DNA of 64,000 nt, from assembly GCF_019649055.1 (NCBI RefSeq), contig NW_026570281.1:620001-684000 (forward strand). Reading direction: 5' to 3'. Shown piece after piece: positions 36,945 through 48,751 of this stretch. The notes below the pieces were generated by a model, which was given only the letters and a program-made list of their open reading frames with translations, made no database searches and was not told where the DNA came from. The position numbers were made by a program, and so were the translations under genes. Numbering within the stretch: the stretch's first letter is position 1; the number at the start of each line of letters is the position of its first letter. This stretch comes from Paramacrobiotus metropolitanus (Eukaryota > Tardigrada > Eutardigrada > Parachela > Macrobiotidae).

Positions 36945-39822
36945 GACGCCGGCCGTCCAACGGGCAAATCAAGTTATAGTCGCGGCAAAGGTCAGCACGG
37001 AAATTGTCTGTCAAAAGTGCAAATACAGCCCATAAATAAGGACCGACATAATATTATGTACTGTACGCGCATACGTTGGCTGGCGAGTGCGCGCGCGTCA
37101 AGTCAAGCGTTAGTCCCGATAAAAAAAGCTCCGTCTGATCCCGAGCGGACAGGCAACTCATGCAGTGGGTTAATGTAGCCTGCGGCTGCCGGCTGATCGC
37201 CGATTAAGCGGGAAGAAATTAAAAGGGAGCGGGCATTTAAGGCCGTTGTGTGCGCGCGCCGGTATTAACCATTTCCGAGCACTTCGCACCGGCCATTAAA
37301 AAGCCGTGCACAACCGGTCTTCAGACTGCAACGATGCAATTGCTATGCGCGTCAACGGTAATTGACCAATCACAGGGGAACAATCAGCCTGATATCACTC
37401 TCTATCACTGCATACACATTGCAAAAGCGCTGCGCCCTTACCTGTATGTAGACGTCAAGTGAAAGGTCATCGAGCGATGTACTAAACTCAGAGGTCACGG
37501 ATTGGTACTTGTTAATGCTCACAGCCGAGAGATGCGAGGAAATCAAAAGTGATTAAGCGGTAAATGTTGGTGCAATTGACAGCGCTAATGCGGTTTTTAT
37601 AGGCGTGACAAATTGGCGAAATGTAGTATGTGTGTACGATACATGTGTGGATGATGATTTGACACAGAAATGTATTTTCGCATCGGCGCGCGCGTGAGTC
37701 AGAATTATGGCGGCAAACCATAAATGACGATGCCGGTAGAACTGTGCACCGAAATATCCCGATTGTGGCTAATTCGGGGACAGTGGGCGACACGTGGGGA
37801 CGCACGGCCAGGGCCAGGCCGAAGTACCGGCCACGGCGGCGGCGGTTGCGGTGGCGGACAGCACGCATCCGCCGCCGACAATTATAATTAGCCGGCCCAG
37901 GCATCGCCTGCTCCATTTCGCTGAAATGGTCCGGAAAAAATTAGCAAAAAATGTGTGTGTGCTTAACATTGCATTTCGTCCAACTCAGCCACATGTATGT
38001 AGTTCAGATTTCGGCAGAAAAATGATGCAAGAACGGGTTGGAATGGTGTGGCTTTTCATTCTTCCCATCCTCCGCCGGCAGTTATGTGGACTTGTTTCTG
38101 CAGTCAACAAATTACGCATCGTTTTCGATGGGGTTTCAGGTTTACGTGTACGGTGACTAGTAATTTTTTCAAGATGAGATATAAGGTCGATAGATTGTTT
38201 TCACATTTTCTACATTAATTATAATTCATGATGGTAACAAACTAAGGTTTTGGGCGGCCCAAGTGCGAGGGCGAGGCCTTGCATGTGAGCCGTGACGGCA
38301 CATGGCCATGCAGGGCCCGCAGCAGGGAGCACCTCGCTTTTACTCGAGATAAGTGGGGTGCATTTGATATTCCCGCCCTCGTACACAACACATAATTGGT
38401 ATTGCTGTTTGGGCATGTATTGGAATACTATGCAACATTAAATTTGTAATACATAATTTTGATTAATTGGCCTGACGGCTTTAGTTGAACGCAAACTTTG
38501 CGGTGTACGTTATTATTATCGTCAGTTCCTTTATAAACCACTAATTATTATAATGTATAATTATCATCCTTGTATTCTCGTATCTGTCTATCGAGTGTTT
38601 TTTTTAAGTTTGCTCACAGCATAATAATTATATGGTAGGGACCGAAAAATAAAATACGAAAAATTCTGATAATTTCTATCCTCAAGTAATTTTGATTTAG
38701 ATGCTTGGCCGGCATGGTCAGAGGCATTACGTGTAACCCTTATATAATAATTGCCAAATTCCATGCCCAAAATAAAATCTGCTCGGCGTCTCCACAGGAA
38801 TCCAATTTGTATCATACCATTGGGACATAATTGAAACATTCTAAATTAAGGGTTTGAATTGAGAATAAATCTTCTATTTTTACTAGCAATTTGTTCCTTG
38901 CGCAATACAACGTTTGTGCACGATTATGGATGGTCAGGATGGATGCAGGCCGCACGTGATGGATCGCCGAAATTAAATCGTAAATCGACTAAAAATACCG
39001 CCATCCGTTGTACGAGTATATTTTTAGCCACTTTAACGAGCGAGGCTGTACTGAGTATTTGCGAGACGATGTGGATGGGATGGATGTAAAAAATAATTTA
39101 TTATGCGGTGTACTGTCCAGGGCATTTTAGTCACGATATATGCGCACTGTAATTTGTAAACATACCATCAATTCATCGATTTCATCCTAACTGATTGTGA
39201 AAGCTCATGTCAAATTGTTTTTACGATCGACAGCGTCCAACATTGCACTTAATTGTCACACTGTGCTTAACGAGCTGTTATGTGGACGTTTGGTGATATT
39301 TCATGCGCAGAGCAGCAATAACTTAAATCAATCGATGAGCGATAATAAAATAAATAGTCAACCTAAAAACATTAACAGATACAAAAATCAATTTCTGGTT
39401 AAGGGAAGCATAGTTCTGATTCTTTTAACAAAGTTTTGATAGTGGTGAAAAATTGCAAACAAGTAATAATTAATGCCGGAGATAACTCCCGCGGGAAGAA
39501 CAATCCGCCGCGCAACAGCCACATTTACAGCAACGTGGGCATCACGCAACAGTATTATTACAGACATAAAACGCTGTGCGGAGTCGCCGGAGTGCGCATG
39601 TCTTTGTCTGGTGAACAGTATCACTGACGTCATGACGGTCACGTTTGACAGGAATCCCTGTGGTTTGATCGGCCATAAAATACAGTCATACATATTGCCG
39701 TTGGTGTATCCGCGGGAATGTTGTTGCGATGCAAATCCAGCCAAATATTGCCGGGAAATACGTTAATGTGGTCAAGTTGTCAAATTAATTACGACAGATT
39801 TTCACGAGCTGCCTGGGCTGAA
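36945..39822. promoter_or_regulatory. Shared upstream region of two eclosion hormone genes
   Basis: About 3.1 kb separates the divergent start codons of the two hormone genes. No coding exon is supported inside. Patches of GC-rich DNA (37050-37110, 37790-37900) alternate with AT-rich DNA. It must contain both promoters. Whether they share enhancers cannot be told from one sequence. Confidence 0.4.
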
Positions 39823-39830
39823 TATAAATA
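39823..39830 (+). promoter_or_regulatory. Possible TATA box of eclosion hormone copy 1
   Basis: TATAAATA lies about 260 bases upstream of ATG 40090. Its position would allow a leader of about 230 bases. Similar AT-rich words are common nearby, so confidence is limited. Confidence 0.3.
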
Positions 39831-40089
39831 AAACCACAAGCCGATGGGCTTCCAACAAGTTTCTTATTTTAACGATTCATTGGCAATTTGGAATAGCGCA
39901 GTGCATGACCTTTAGTTTCCGCAATTCATGCACATGGCTTAACGGACGCCTTTGTAAAAAACACTCATCTTAGTGAACATTTGCTGCATAATTGTCTTAC
40001 CGCTGTACCTATCAGCGGTGCTACGAATATAAGTGCTTGCTACACTCATTTTTTCTTGTGAAAGTTAATCCGATCCTGTTAAATTAGCC

Positions 40090-40972
40090 ATGCTGCTGAT
40101 GCTGAGTTACAAAGGCACGGCAACTGGCTGGATGATCCGACGGTTGATCATTCTGCAGCTTATGCATTACGTACTATTTATGGTGTGCGATGCAACATCC
40201 GCAACCGACGCAACAGGAATCCCCATCAACAGTATTGCCGTCTGCATTAGTAAGCAGTACTGTACTATAATCATTTGCTTTGGATTCTAATTACGAATAT
40301 ATACTGTACGGATTGCTGGTAGTTTATATTGCAATAGGTACACGCTAATAAAGGTAAAATTTATTAAAGCTAATAAAAGTTAAGTAGCTAAGTTAGTTTA
40401 TTTTGTTCTGACTACCGTGAAAAATTTTTGGCTACATGGTTGACCTTTAACTCGCTTAATGTTCAGTCGTCAATTTGTCAGATGACCGCACTTATGATAA
40501 CATGCTAGGTATTTGGAATTTGCACAGGCTTTATGGTTAATCCTATCAATTTTTGTCTGCAGCTAATTGTGCACAGTGTCATGATCTAATTGGCAACATC
40601 TTCGACCATCGCACTTGCAGGTATGCAATGCTGTACAAATTCTATTGAGTTATTATATCTACGTATAATAATTATATATATGGAGAATTTCAAATATAGA
40701 TACCTATATGCAGTACCTGTAACTATCAAATAATATTATGCTACACAGCGGATAGCCCAAGCTCATAGCGAATGCAAGATAAAAAAAAGGTGACCGTTGA
40801 CTGTGCACGCAGTAGTACGCTATGTAAGTATGAATTGTACGTTTACAGCAAGGACTGTGTCCGGCGTCGGGCGTCCTTTCTGCCGGACTGCACGGACCCC
40901 AACAGTATTCGCGATTATCTGTCACTCGGCTCCAGTCAGCCCAAGATCAATCCGCGTTTCCGCACACGCTAA
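40090..40972 (+). CDS. Eh: Eclosion hormone, copy 1
   Basis: Three exons, 40090-40249 (160 nt), 40563-40620 (58 nt), 40849-40972 (124 nt), giving 113 residues. Exon 1 carries a hydrophobic signal segment (RLIILQLMHYVLFMV, after an N-terminal extension that could be bypassed by starting at the Met of MIRRL) and ends with SIAVCI. Exon 2 encodes TNCAQCHDLIGNIFDHRTC. Exon 3 encodes SKDCVRRRASFLPDC and PNSIRDYL plus a short basic tail. The six-cysteine pattern and the PDC...SI..YL ending match arthropod eclosion hormones, secreted neuropeptides that act through a receptor guanylyl cyclase to drive moulting behaviour. The C-terminal tail after RDYL differs in sequence and length from copy 2 and is the most divergent part. 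Confidence 0.92.
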
Positions 40973-41981
40973 TTCCATTGACGGTCAGTGTGCTGGCTGT
41001 TACGTACGTTTTGTACTTTGCCACTTGCCAGCAACCATCTTGCCAATGTGATGTCGTCATGTGCGCTTTCTGGGCACTTGCAGCAAATGTGCGTGTATAG
41101 ACGAAATGAGAAACTGCGTAGGCTTGCGGCGATTTTGTTCCCGGGAACGGTTACGTACTCTTACGTTCTTTTGCTTTTCCACTAAGATTGTTCCAATATT
41201 TAAATTCAATTTATTATGCGGGAATTACAGCCGACTGCTGGTTAACTGCATTGACGTTTTTTATGCTTTCTTTTCTGACATAAATATGTTGCTTTTTTAC
41301 TCATTGTGAGGTTTAACTATGTACGTCTTTGCAAGTGCAGTCATGTGGCATGCGAGTGTTCTAGTGACAGTTGCAATCTGCTTCAGACGAAATAAAATAA
41401 TCTTTAAAATTATTAACATACAATAATGGCGGCGTAAATGACTGTAGCCAACATCGCAATACATTATATTTATGTACGGTGCATGCAGCTTGAACCACGA
41501 CCCTTAATACCAAAAGCGGGGACAAAACCAAAATAGTTGGAGGGTGCATTATAAAAAAAACGCGGGATATTGGCACATTGCGTAGTTTCGGTTTTGATTT
41601 TTTTCGGTTTGTATGTGTCACGAAGGTACATCGGACATCACTTAGTCCTCTGTCTACACAGTTAGTATTCAGTCACAAAACATCGACATTACTTCAAAGC
41701 ATCAGTTGTTCCTTTTTCAGTGTATCATTACTTTCTACTTGTAATGGACGTAAGTCACGTGATGCAATTTGCGCAATGTTACAATTTGCAGTCAACAAAG
41801 CAGGAGTTCACAGGATGCGCTACGCAAACGCACAGTTTGATACGCTGCAAGGTTGGTGTCCTAACTGCGACAATACACAACAGTGTATCTGTAGTAGATT
41901 CTGTACATATATACGCTGCAGGTGCAGACAAAATCTGATCCTTGTTGGGGCTAATAACAAAACTTAACAATGCCGATCATA
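40973..41981. other. Convergent 3' space
   Basis: Between the stop of eclosion hormone copy 1 (+) and that of BBS5 (-). Several short open frames exist but start at non-ATG codons, have no splice context and match nothing I know. Confidence 0.5.
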
Positions 41982-44900
41982 TCATAGGGGATTCCACAGA
42001 TCAGCCAGTGTCATTCCGTTGGGTGGCTCCTCGATGGCCAGACCGATCTCGCGGGAGAAGATGATGCGGCGCTGACCTTTCCCATTATCCAGGTAGTACA
42101 ACTGCAAGTACATGAGTACAATACATATGCAGAGTACCACCACGTACAGGATCATAGCTTTGTCAATATAAACAGACGCACTATCAACTTCGGTTGACGA
42201 CAGTTTTTCTTACCGCTAGTGCGTCGTTCTTGGGCGTATTGTCCGGTTCGAGATGTTCGCTGGGAGCTTTCAGGACGTCGTTCAGACTCTGCGCATTGAG
42301 CTGTCATACGAATTACGATTGATCCAACAGTCGCGTTAGAGTACCTTACTTTACTTTTTTTAGTAGGATTAATATTGTACATACGAGCATTGGTCTGGTA
42401 CTAATTAGTTATTGATATGATTATACCTGGTCGGTTTTGAGCTCCTTCAGGCCGAAGATGGGCGATTTGGCGAAGAGCCGGTGAAGATTCTGAATCTTTA
42501 ACATGGTCGCTTGCAACTTCTCCGGCGGATCAATCTGTCAAAACATTCCATTATGCCACTGTTCCTTTAAGTCCAACTAACGCAGCATCATCAGCCAACA
42601 AGAGTAGGGTAGATTACTGAAGGCTAACCCACCCGGAATCCCAGATTGCAGGTGGCGCCGTCAGCGTAAGTCTCCAGGACAACGGCCGGCCCGTACTTGG
42701 TCTGATTTGGTCGAATCAACTTCTGTATAACATGCGTAAATAAAAGTAAGTTCTAATTTATATTAAAGTAAGTTCTAATTTATATTAACAGAAATCGCAG
42801 CCAATATTCATCTGTAGTCGGCTTAATGTTTTTATCCAGATGACTCACTTTAACAGTGTTATTAACTACAGGGTATGATTACGCATTAAAATGAGTATGT
42901 CTTAGGTGGAAATGCCGGCAAGAAACGTGGTCCTTATTCAGACCATCGTCCAGCAGCACTGAGCCCTGTGGTAATCTTCCGAAATTACGCTGCCACCGGA
43001 AGGAATGGAATATGGCTCTTGATTCGTGACAATATTAATAAGAAACGGCACGGATGGCAACAAATTTCGAAGCAGTGCGCTAATTGGCACAATGGTGGCA
43101 TCTGTAATGAGGTCGGGTCCAACTGAAACATGCAAAAACGAAAACCTACCCTGCTGGTAACTCACTCATTGGAATCTCTAGTCGCAGAAATGACTTAACC
43201 CATGTTAGAGGATGTTTTACCGGGGGTTAATCCAAACAAAAAGTCCAAAAAATGCCCCGTGACAGGATCGAACTGTCGACCTCAGGATTATGAGACCTGC
43301 GCTCTACCGACTGAGCCAACGGGGCTTGAAATCTTGGCGGATGTAAATCGTATATCGAAAAGTACGAGCAAATAGCATAAGTTGCATAAGAAATACTGTA
43401 CGTAGCGTGCATGAAGCACTCGCAGATTAAAAAAAGGCAGATACATGTACATGTGGTAGCGGGTGATGAGATAAACAGTTTACATTGCAGTGGGAAATCA
43501 GACCGCTTAAATGGAAGATCGAGGACGAAGATCGAGGGATAGCTAAAACAGGGATCCCCATGCACACTCAGTGGCACTCACATACTAATTACGTTGTTAG
43601 GGAAGCCCTACCACGTGGCCCGCGTTTCTCGTGCCTCGTTTCTCAACGTTTTAGCTAAACCACTGTGTCATTACGTACAGATATTTAGACAATTGCAACT
43701 CGCGTTTGGTCTTGGTCCATATACAGATATAGTCCATACGTTAATATAGTTTAAGGAACATAAACTGGATGCCGGTCTAACTAATGGCCTTTGTTTGTGC
43801 AGTTTGATAAGTTATCTATATAATTACTGACCACGGCGAGGAAGGGAATGCTTATGTTGTAATTATCGTTGATGGCGGAGTACCAGACCAAGCGGACGTT
43901 AGTGATGTGCATGCCGCCCAGGACGCCGGTGTCGCTGGTCAGATTGAAGACGCCCTCGATACTGTCGAAGAGCTGCTCATCCGGCAGCAGCTTCAGCGAG
44001 CTGCCTTCGATCACTGCGCCGCGTAGTTTCACCTCGCGGTACAGCCGCGATGAATCATATGACCTGATCAACAACATGCATTGGCTCTTATTATTTGAAC
44101 TGGTCTCTCAAAAGGTCAAGTGGATGCGCTGCACCTGAACACGGAGTTGACCACCGCGTACAGTTTGGCACTGCCGGGGATCTGCAAATTGAACTGCATG
44201 CCAACAAAACAAACAACCGTGAATAACGCAGAAACGGGGTTGGGGCAAGCAGAACACGGGCTTGTGTAATCAAGCGAGAACGCTGTACCAACGAGGAGAA
44301 GATGAACTCGAAGCGAGCTGTGCTGCATTTGGCGTAAATATATAGAGACTCCACCGATCCGCGCATTTTCTACAAAGAAAATACAAACGCATCCTTTGTT
44401 AATGTACTTTATAATTTTGCTGCGCCACTGCTGCGGTATTCGAGCCGGTAAATTACATAGAAAGGGTCGAAATGCTACGGCTTACTGATATTGTCGTCCG
44501 GACGGAAACATTGCTGATGCAGTTATATCCCAGGGCTGCATCGATCGCACAAGAACAATGTAATTTTTATACGATACATACTTCGTACACATGCATCTGT
44601 AGCAAATTATCATAATTCATTTATATACAAATTTTATGAGAAATGAAAAGCATAGTGTATTTAAAGCATAGCCTTTGCAAAAGCATAGTTTATTTCGATT
44701 TTGTAAACTAAAAGTGTGATGATTTAAGCGTAAGCGCAGCAACCTGCAGGCAAATGCGATATACCGTATGACTGCTCAATAAAGAAACATACAAATATTA
44801 ACACGGGTCAATTGCAGGGATATCCAGATCAGCCGGAGATTAGTCACGTACAGTGTACCTACAAAGAAACAACGGGATAAACATATTTGAATATATTCCA

Positions 44901-45481
44901 CGCTGCTGTATCAGAGATGCGATACTCTTTAACGCCACACCGTGCCTCGTTCTCCTGTGTTGGCCTTGGTGTCCTCGATTGAGTCCAGCTTCTCCAGGAG
45001 GATTTCTCCATTTCGCAGTCGCAGCTGTCTACAAATAATCCGTTTTAATCCGCGCAAGACAATGGTGGTGATTTTCACTCACTCTTTGCTGCAGTCCAGA
45101 CGGACGTCCTTATCCTGCCATAGCATGTCGCGTAGTCCGTTGCCTGACAAAACAACCCAACTGCCAGTTTACAGTACTATATAAGAGCCACTAAATAATA
45201 CGTAAACAATAATTTTTTATAATAATTTTACATGGTGTCAGTTTTTACTTGTCATATCAAAGTTGTAGCTGGGACCTGAAAGGACACATTGCGCGCATAA
45301 ATCCAAGAACTTGTCTGGTTAAGCCAGGTAATTCTGGATGTGTGCCCTGTACAGTGCATATACTTACTTGTAGCTTCTGTTGGGGTAATAATGGATAATT
45401 CAATCGATTGAACTCATGCTTACCAGGTAAAGCCGGTTTGCCCGAATACAGTGCCCCCAAATCGATCTGGCGAAGCGTCAT
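41982..45481 (-). CDS. BBS5: Bardet-Biedl syndrome 5 protein (BBSome subunit)
   Basis: Twelve exons in coding order: 45481-45424, 45143-45083, 45028-44946, 44858-44793, 44535-44486, 44369-44289, 44181-44135, 44063-43832, 42722-42633, 42534-42427, 42300-42214, 42101-41982, joining in frame to 360 residues (human 341). BBS5 is a BBSome subunit that traffics membrane proteins into cilia. It contains two PH-like repeats that bind phosphoinositides. Family blocks: LRDMLWQDKDVRLD, LDSIEDTKANTGERG, LYVTNLRLIW, LGYNCISNVSVRT, then LYREVKLRGA, LLPDEQLFD, ITNVRLVWYS and the C-terminal LGLAIEE-like segment ending in LADLWNPL. The exon 3 to 4 junction fits the human spacing only if a GC donor is used (GAG then GCACGG). 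A tRNA-Met gene lies in the long intron between 43831 and 42723. The gene implies ciliated cells, probably sensory neurons. Confidence 0.93.
42746..42791. repeat. 22-bp tandem duplication
   Basis: The unit AAGTAAGTTCTAATTTATAT plus TA occurs twice in succession inside a BBS5 intron, just upstream (in transcript order) of the exon at 42722. The copies are near-identical. Confidence 0.6.
43253..43325 (-). tRNA. tRNA-Met (CAT, elongator type)
   Basis: A 73-base cloverleaf on the minus strand. The 7-bp acceptor stem GCCCCGT/ACGGGGC is fully paired, with discriminator A (43253). The anticodon loop reads CTCATAA, the D-arm contains the A box (TGGCTCAGTCGG) and the T-arm contains the B box GTTCGATCC. 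A run of six T follows at once on the coding strand, as a RNA polymerase III terminator. The closing anticodon pair is T-T, as in animal elongator tRNA-Met. It sits in an intron of BBS5 on the same strand. Confidence 0.96.
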
Positions 45482-46796
45482 CACACGCAGCCGTTACAAC
45501 TACGTGCGACACTCGGGCCTTAGCTGCATTTATCCATCCCATTATCGTTCATCGGTGTGTACAGTTGAATAGCCAGTATATGATCACTGTCGTCCTTTGC
45601 CGGTGTGGTCTTCTGCTAGATACATGAGGAACTCACAGCATAAAGGTCAACCAGATCCAGCACGTATCGTATTTTATCAATTAGTGACTCGTCGTGATTT
45701 GGAAGCCCGTCCCAAAATAAAGTCCCCAGGTCGTGTCCTTGACTCATGCCTAAATATGAACCCAGGGCCAGTGGCACAGGTGATAAGTTGTTGTACTCGC
45801 ATTAATCATCATACCTGTTCTTACTTTACTTAATCCAACGAAGCGCAACTATTCTCCCGAGCATTAGATTCTAGATCGATCAAAGTCCAACTTCTGCAAA
45901 ATGCTCGTCCATTAAGCATGCGTAATTGATCTGAAACCCTTACGAAAAATAGTGACCCGGATTCATTAAAATACGGTATGTCGCTGTTACCGAGTTTGGA
46001 CACCCATACTGTACTCGCAGCCCAATTTAAGCACGAAAACAAAGACTCCAGCCGCTCCACCAGGCTAAAAAATTTTAACATTAACTTAAAGAGTTTTATC
46101 CAACAGATCCTTCGACCGTTTAAAACCTTCTCGAATGTCGTTACATTCGTCTGACGTTCGTATTGTTGGAGTACTAGGGGTTGATCGATAAATCCTCTTG
46201 TTCCGTCGCCATCCCAGAACTTAAAACACACTACAAAACTTCACAGTTGCGTCATACCGGTACCTAAGTAACCTAACGCCTCCCACTTCAGATCTTGCGC
46301 GTTAGATTCCGTAGCCGGAGCACCATGCTGGACAAAAGGTCAATATTTTTGCACTACGCCACGTACGGACTACGGACACATTAAATACTACTCGGTACTC
46401 TAGTTCCCAATGACATGAACACTACGTACAGGATATCTTGGCTAAAAACACCTTTCCCGACACAGCTTAGCTTGTCAGACTGAGTTGTAAAGTAGGAAGA
46501 AATCTGAACGATAGGCATGGATTTCTGTGGAAATTTTCTTGCTCCCGGTTGTTCCCAGCCGTTTGTTAAGTGGCGTATGTAAACAACAGCCTCTACAATG
46601 CAACAATGCCGGGGCGGCATTATCGACCGTCTACCGCGTCGATTAAGAGTTTGCAACTGCTTTCGAGGAGTATTGATTTATAATGCACTGCAAAGTTTTT
46701 TCGAGAATTAAGAACTGGTATTTCACCGTATGCCCCGTTTTATGCGATTAGCTGACACTACAACAGAGCAATTCATCAAAATATTAAAATATTAAA
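45482..46796. other. Intergenic upstream of BBS5
   Basis: No supported gene. A minus-strand open frame of about 130 codons (45830-46231) has no ATG near its beginning and no recognised motif. It could be a decayed mobile-element fragment. Confidence 0.4.
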
Positions 46797-46831
46797 GGTT
46801 ATCAAGGAAGATATCTACTTCCTTGATAACC
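46797..46831. repeat. Perfect 14-bp inverted repeat (hairpin)
   Basis: Arms GGTTATCAAGGAAG (46797-46810) and CTTCCTTGATAACC (46818-46831) are perfect complements around a 7-base loop. A further GATAACCTTT copy at 46832-46841 can pair instead with AAAGGTTATC at 46794-46803. It lies in repeat-like DNA outside any gene. Confidence 0.85.
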
Positions 46832-46841
46832 GATAACCTTT

Positions 46842-47559
46842 GATGGATCAGTCGGATGGAATTAAAAGAATAATCTATAATAATAAAAGGATAAGCCTTA
46901 ACGAAATTCCGTGTGTGTCATCGATGCATTAACATTGCGCTGAACCAAACCCCGATATCTATAGGTCATTCGATAGCCCTTAACGTAAAGATTTGCCAGC
47001 AAAAGTGAATTTTCAAAGAAAAACAAACATTTGAATGAAAACTCGAGAAAACGTTAACATACAAAGTCTATGGGAAAAATCAAGAATCCACCACTGCAAA
47101 CCGACCATCCCACCACTGTCTCGGCAGCCAGAACACGTTGGCCAACTTTGCTGGCTGGGACAGGGGAAAGCTGTAATGTTCTTGAATCATGATCACGTAT
47201 TATTCCATTTATAAATTTTTCATCAGTAACTGGGTTCGAGAAAAAAAGATTTGAGAAAGAAGGCCTAACAAGGTCTTCGAACACGGAACTGCTCAAAACT
47301 ATTTCTAAGGGAGCTGTCTTTCCCAGTGGTTTGACCCGTTTAAAGTTGCAACGCTTCCATAGGCGGTTGCCATATGCCATTTGAGGTCAAAATTTTTTTA
47401 CTATTTTTTTTCCCGAGAAAGGCGGCAGTGCATGTTCGGGGTTGATTTAAAGCAGCAAGCTGGCAGCTGCACATCCTACATCAGCTTGGATTGTTAACCC
47501 TACACTTGCAGTTGATGTGTATTACCATAACAGCAGAGCTATAGTTAAAATTTGTTTTA
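46842..47559. other. Intergenic, one orphan open frame
   Basis: A minus-strand frame of 108 codons runs from a true ATG at 47380 to a stop at 47054. It has no family, splice context or coding-like surroundings that I can support. The stretch lies in the mobile-element-like part of the window. Confidence 0.3.
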
Positions 47560-48308
47560 TTTGAGCAACTGCTTGACAGTCATTAGTAGAGAAAAGTTTT
47601 GGGAAACTTGGAATAGCTCCGTTAGTTTGTCGCAGAAGGCGGAGCCGCAGGCAACGCCGAGCTGCGGTGCGAGCGGAGCTCGCGGAGCAGCAAGCATGCA
47701 AGAAATTTCGCGTACACGTTCTCGGTTTTAGAATCAGCTAGCAGCGGAGAAGGAAACACAGCGAACGGCTTCTGTCATTATTTAATTAAAGTAGTTTAAC
47801 TTTGCTCTGTGGTCAAAGTAACAGCGAAAAAGGTGACTATTACTGTATTAGGCTCTTACTGTACTGATTGTTGATGGGCAGCGTGGTGCATTAGTGGTCA
47901 AACTAGGATATGAAGTACTTAACGTAAGTAAGCAAACTGTTATCAGATAGCTTGAAAAAGCTCAGTATGGTAAAAAAAAGGGAAGAACAAGTTTTAATAA
48001 GTGACAAGGTCTATATTTAGTAGCTGCACGAAATGCTGATGGTGACTGCTCTGGAAATAAATAGATCGGAAACTAAAGAATATTCCCCCGCTTTTGTGAA
48101 AAAATAACTTCAAAAATTTCGCAATTCAAGTTTAAGGCAGTTCTGCAGTCAATTAAATTTTGCGGTAGATATTATTGTGTGTATAAGTGTATTATAGAAT
48201 TCTACGCTTCGTTCGTAAAATCTGCAGTTATGAGGTTTAATTTTTGCGCTGAGTTATGATTTGTCCATCGCATTATTTACTCCGCGCAATTTGCGCGGGG
48301 TCTGCTAG
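47560..48308 (+). mobile_element. Candidate non-autonomous Helitron (3' end clear, 5' end not)
   Basis: The right end has the Helitron hallmark: an 8-bp GC-rich palindrome (CCGCGCAA, one base, TTGCGCGG at 48282-48298), then ten bases, then CTAG ending at 48308, with host T at 48309. Helitrons end in a hairpin followed by CTRR and insert between A and T. A GC-rich block at about 47632-47710, in AT-rich DNA, resembles the internal sequence of such elements. No Rep/helicase frame is seen, so the element would be non-autonomous. The left border (TC) was not located; the start given is approximate. Confidence 0.45.
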
Positions 48309-48751
48309 TACATAATAATATCGCCAGTGACTTAGTGTAGTCCCGTGCCGTCAGCTCATCTAAACACTAAACATTTGACAGGAAATTGTTCTGTTATCCA
48401 ATGGTCCTAATCCTAATCGTCTTCTGCAAGTCCTAAAATTTATTTGCCATTCTGAAGACGTGAATTTAAATCTAATTGATAATCTTTGACCAGTAAGTAG
48501 TAATGTTCGGACAAAAAAGCATCAGAAACATTCGTTTCTCCACTAACGACGACAGTTAAAAGCGCAACTGCGGAATAACAGTTCAATGACTTAACAAATC
48601 TGAAAACGTGCATCGCACTCAGGATACGGCGGAGTCGTTGTGAACTTGGTGATGGAGAATATCGTCACATTACAGAGTATCTGGTTTGTCTAAAAACCGT
48701 CAAATGGAAGATTTATACACAAACACAAGCGTAAGGATCAAAACTGCGCGA
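48309..48751. other. Downstream of cyclase gene
   Basis: No gene seen. It probably contains the 3' untranslated region of the minus-strand cyclase gene. Confidence 0.45.

Noticed and set aside
37794-38156. Plus-strand frame in the inter-hormone region
   Set aside because: Low-complexity Ala/Val beginning from GC-rich DNA, with no homology or splice signals.
41578-41967. Plus-strand Cys-containing frame of about 129 codons
   Set aside because: Starts at a TTG and lacks a signal peptide or a regular cysteine pattern.
45830-46231. Minus-strand open frame of about 130 codons
   Set aside because: No ATG at its beginning, no motif and no splice signals; may be decayed mobile DNA.
47573-47593. 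Possible Helitron 5' end on the minus strand (TCTCTACTAATGACTG)
   Set aside because: It has the wrong orientation relative to the clear 3' end at 48308 and no matching partner was found.
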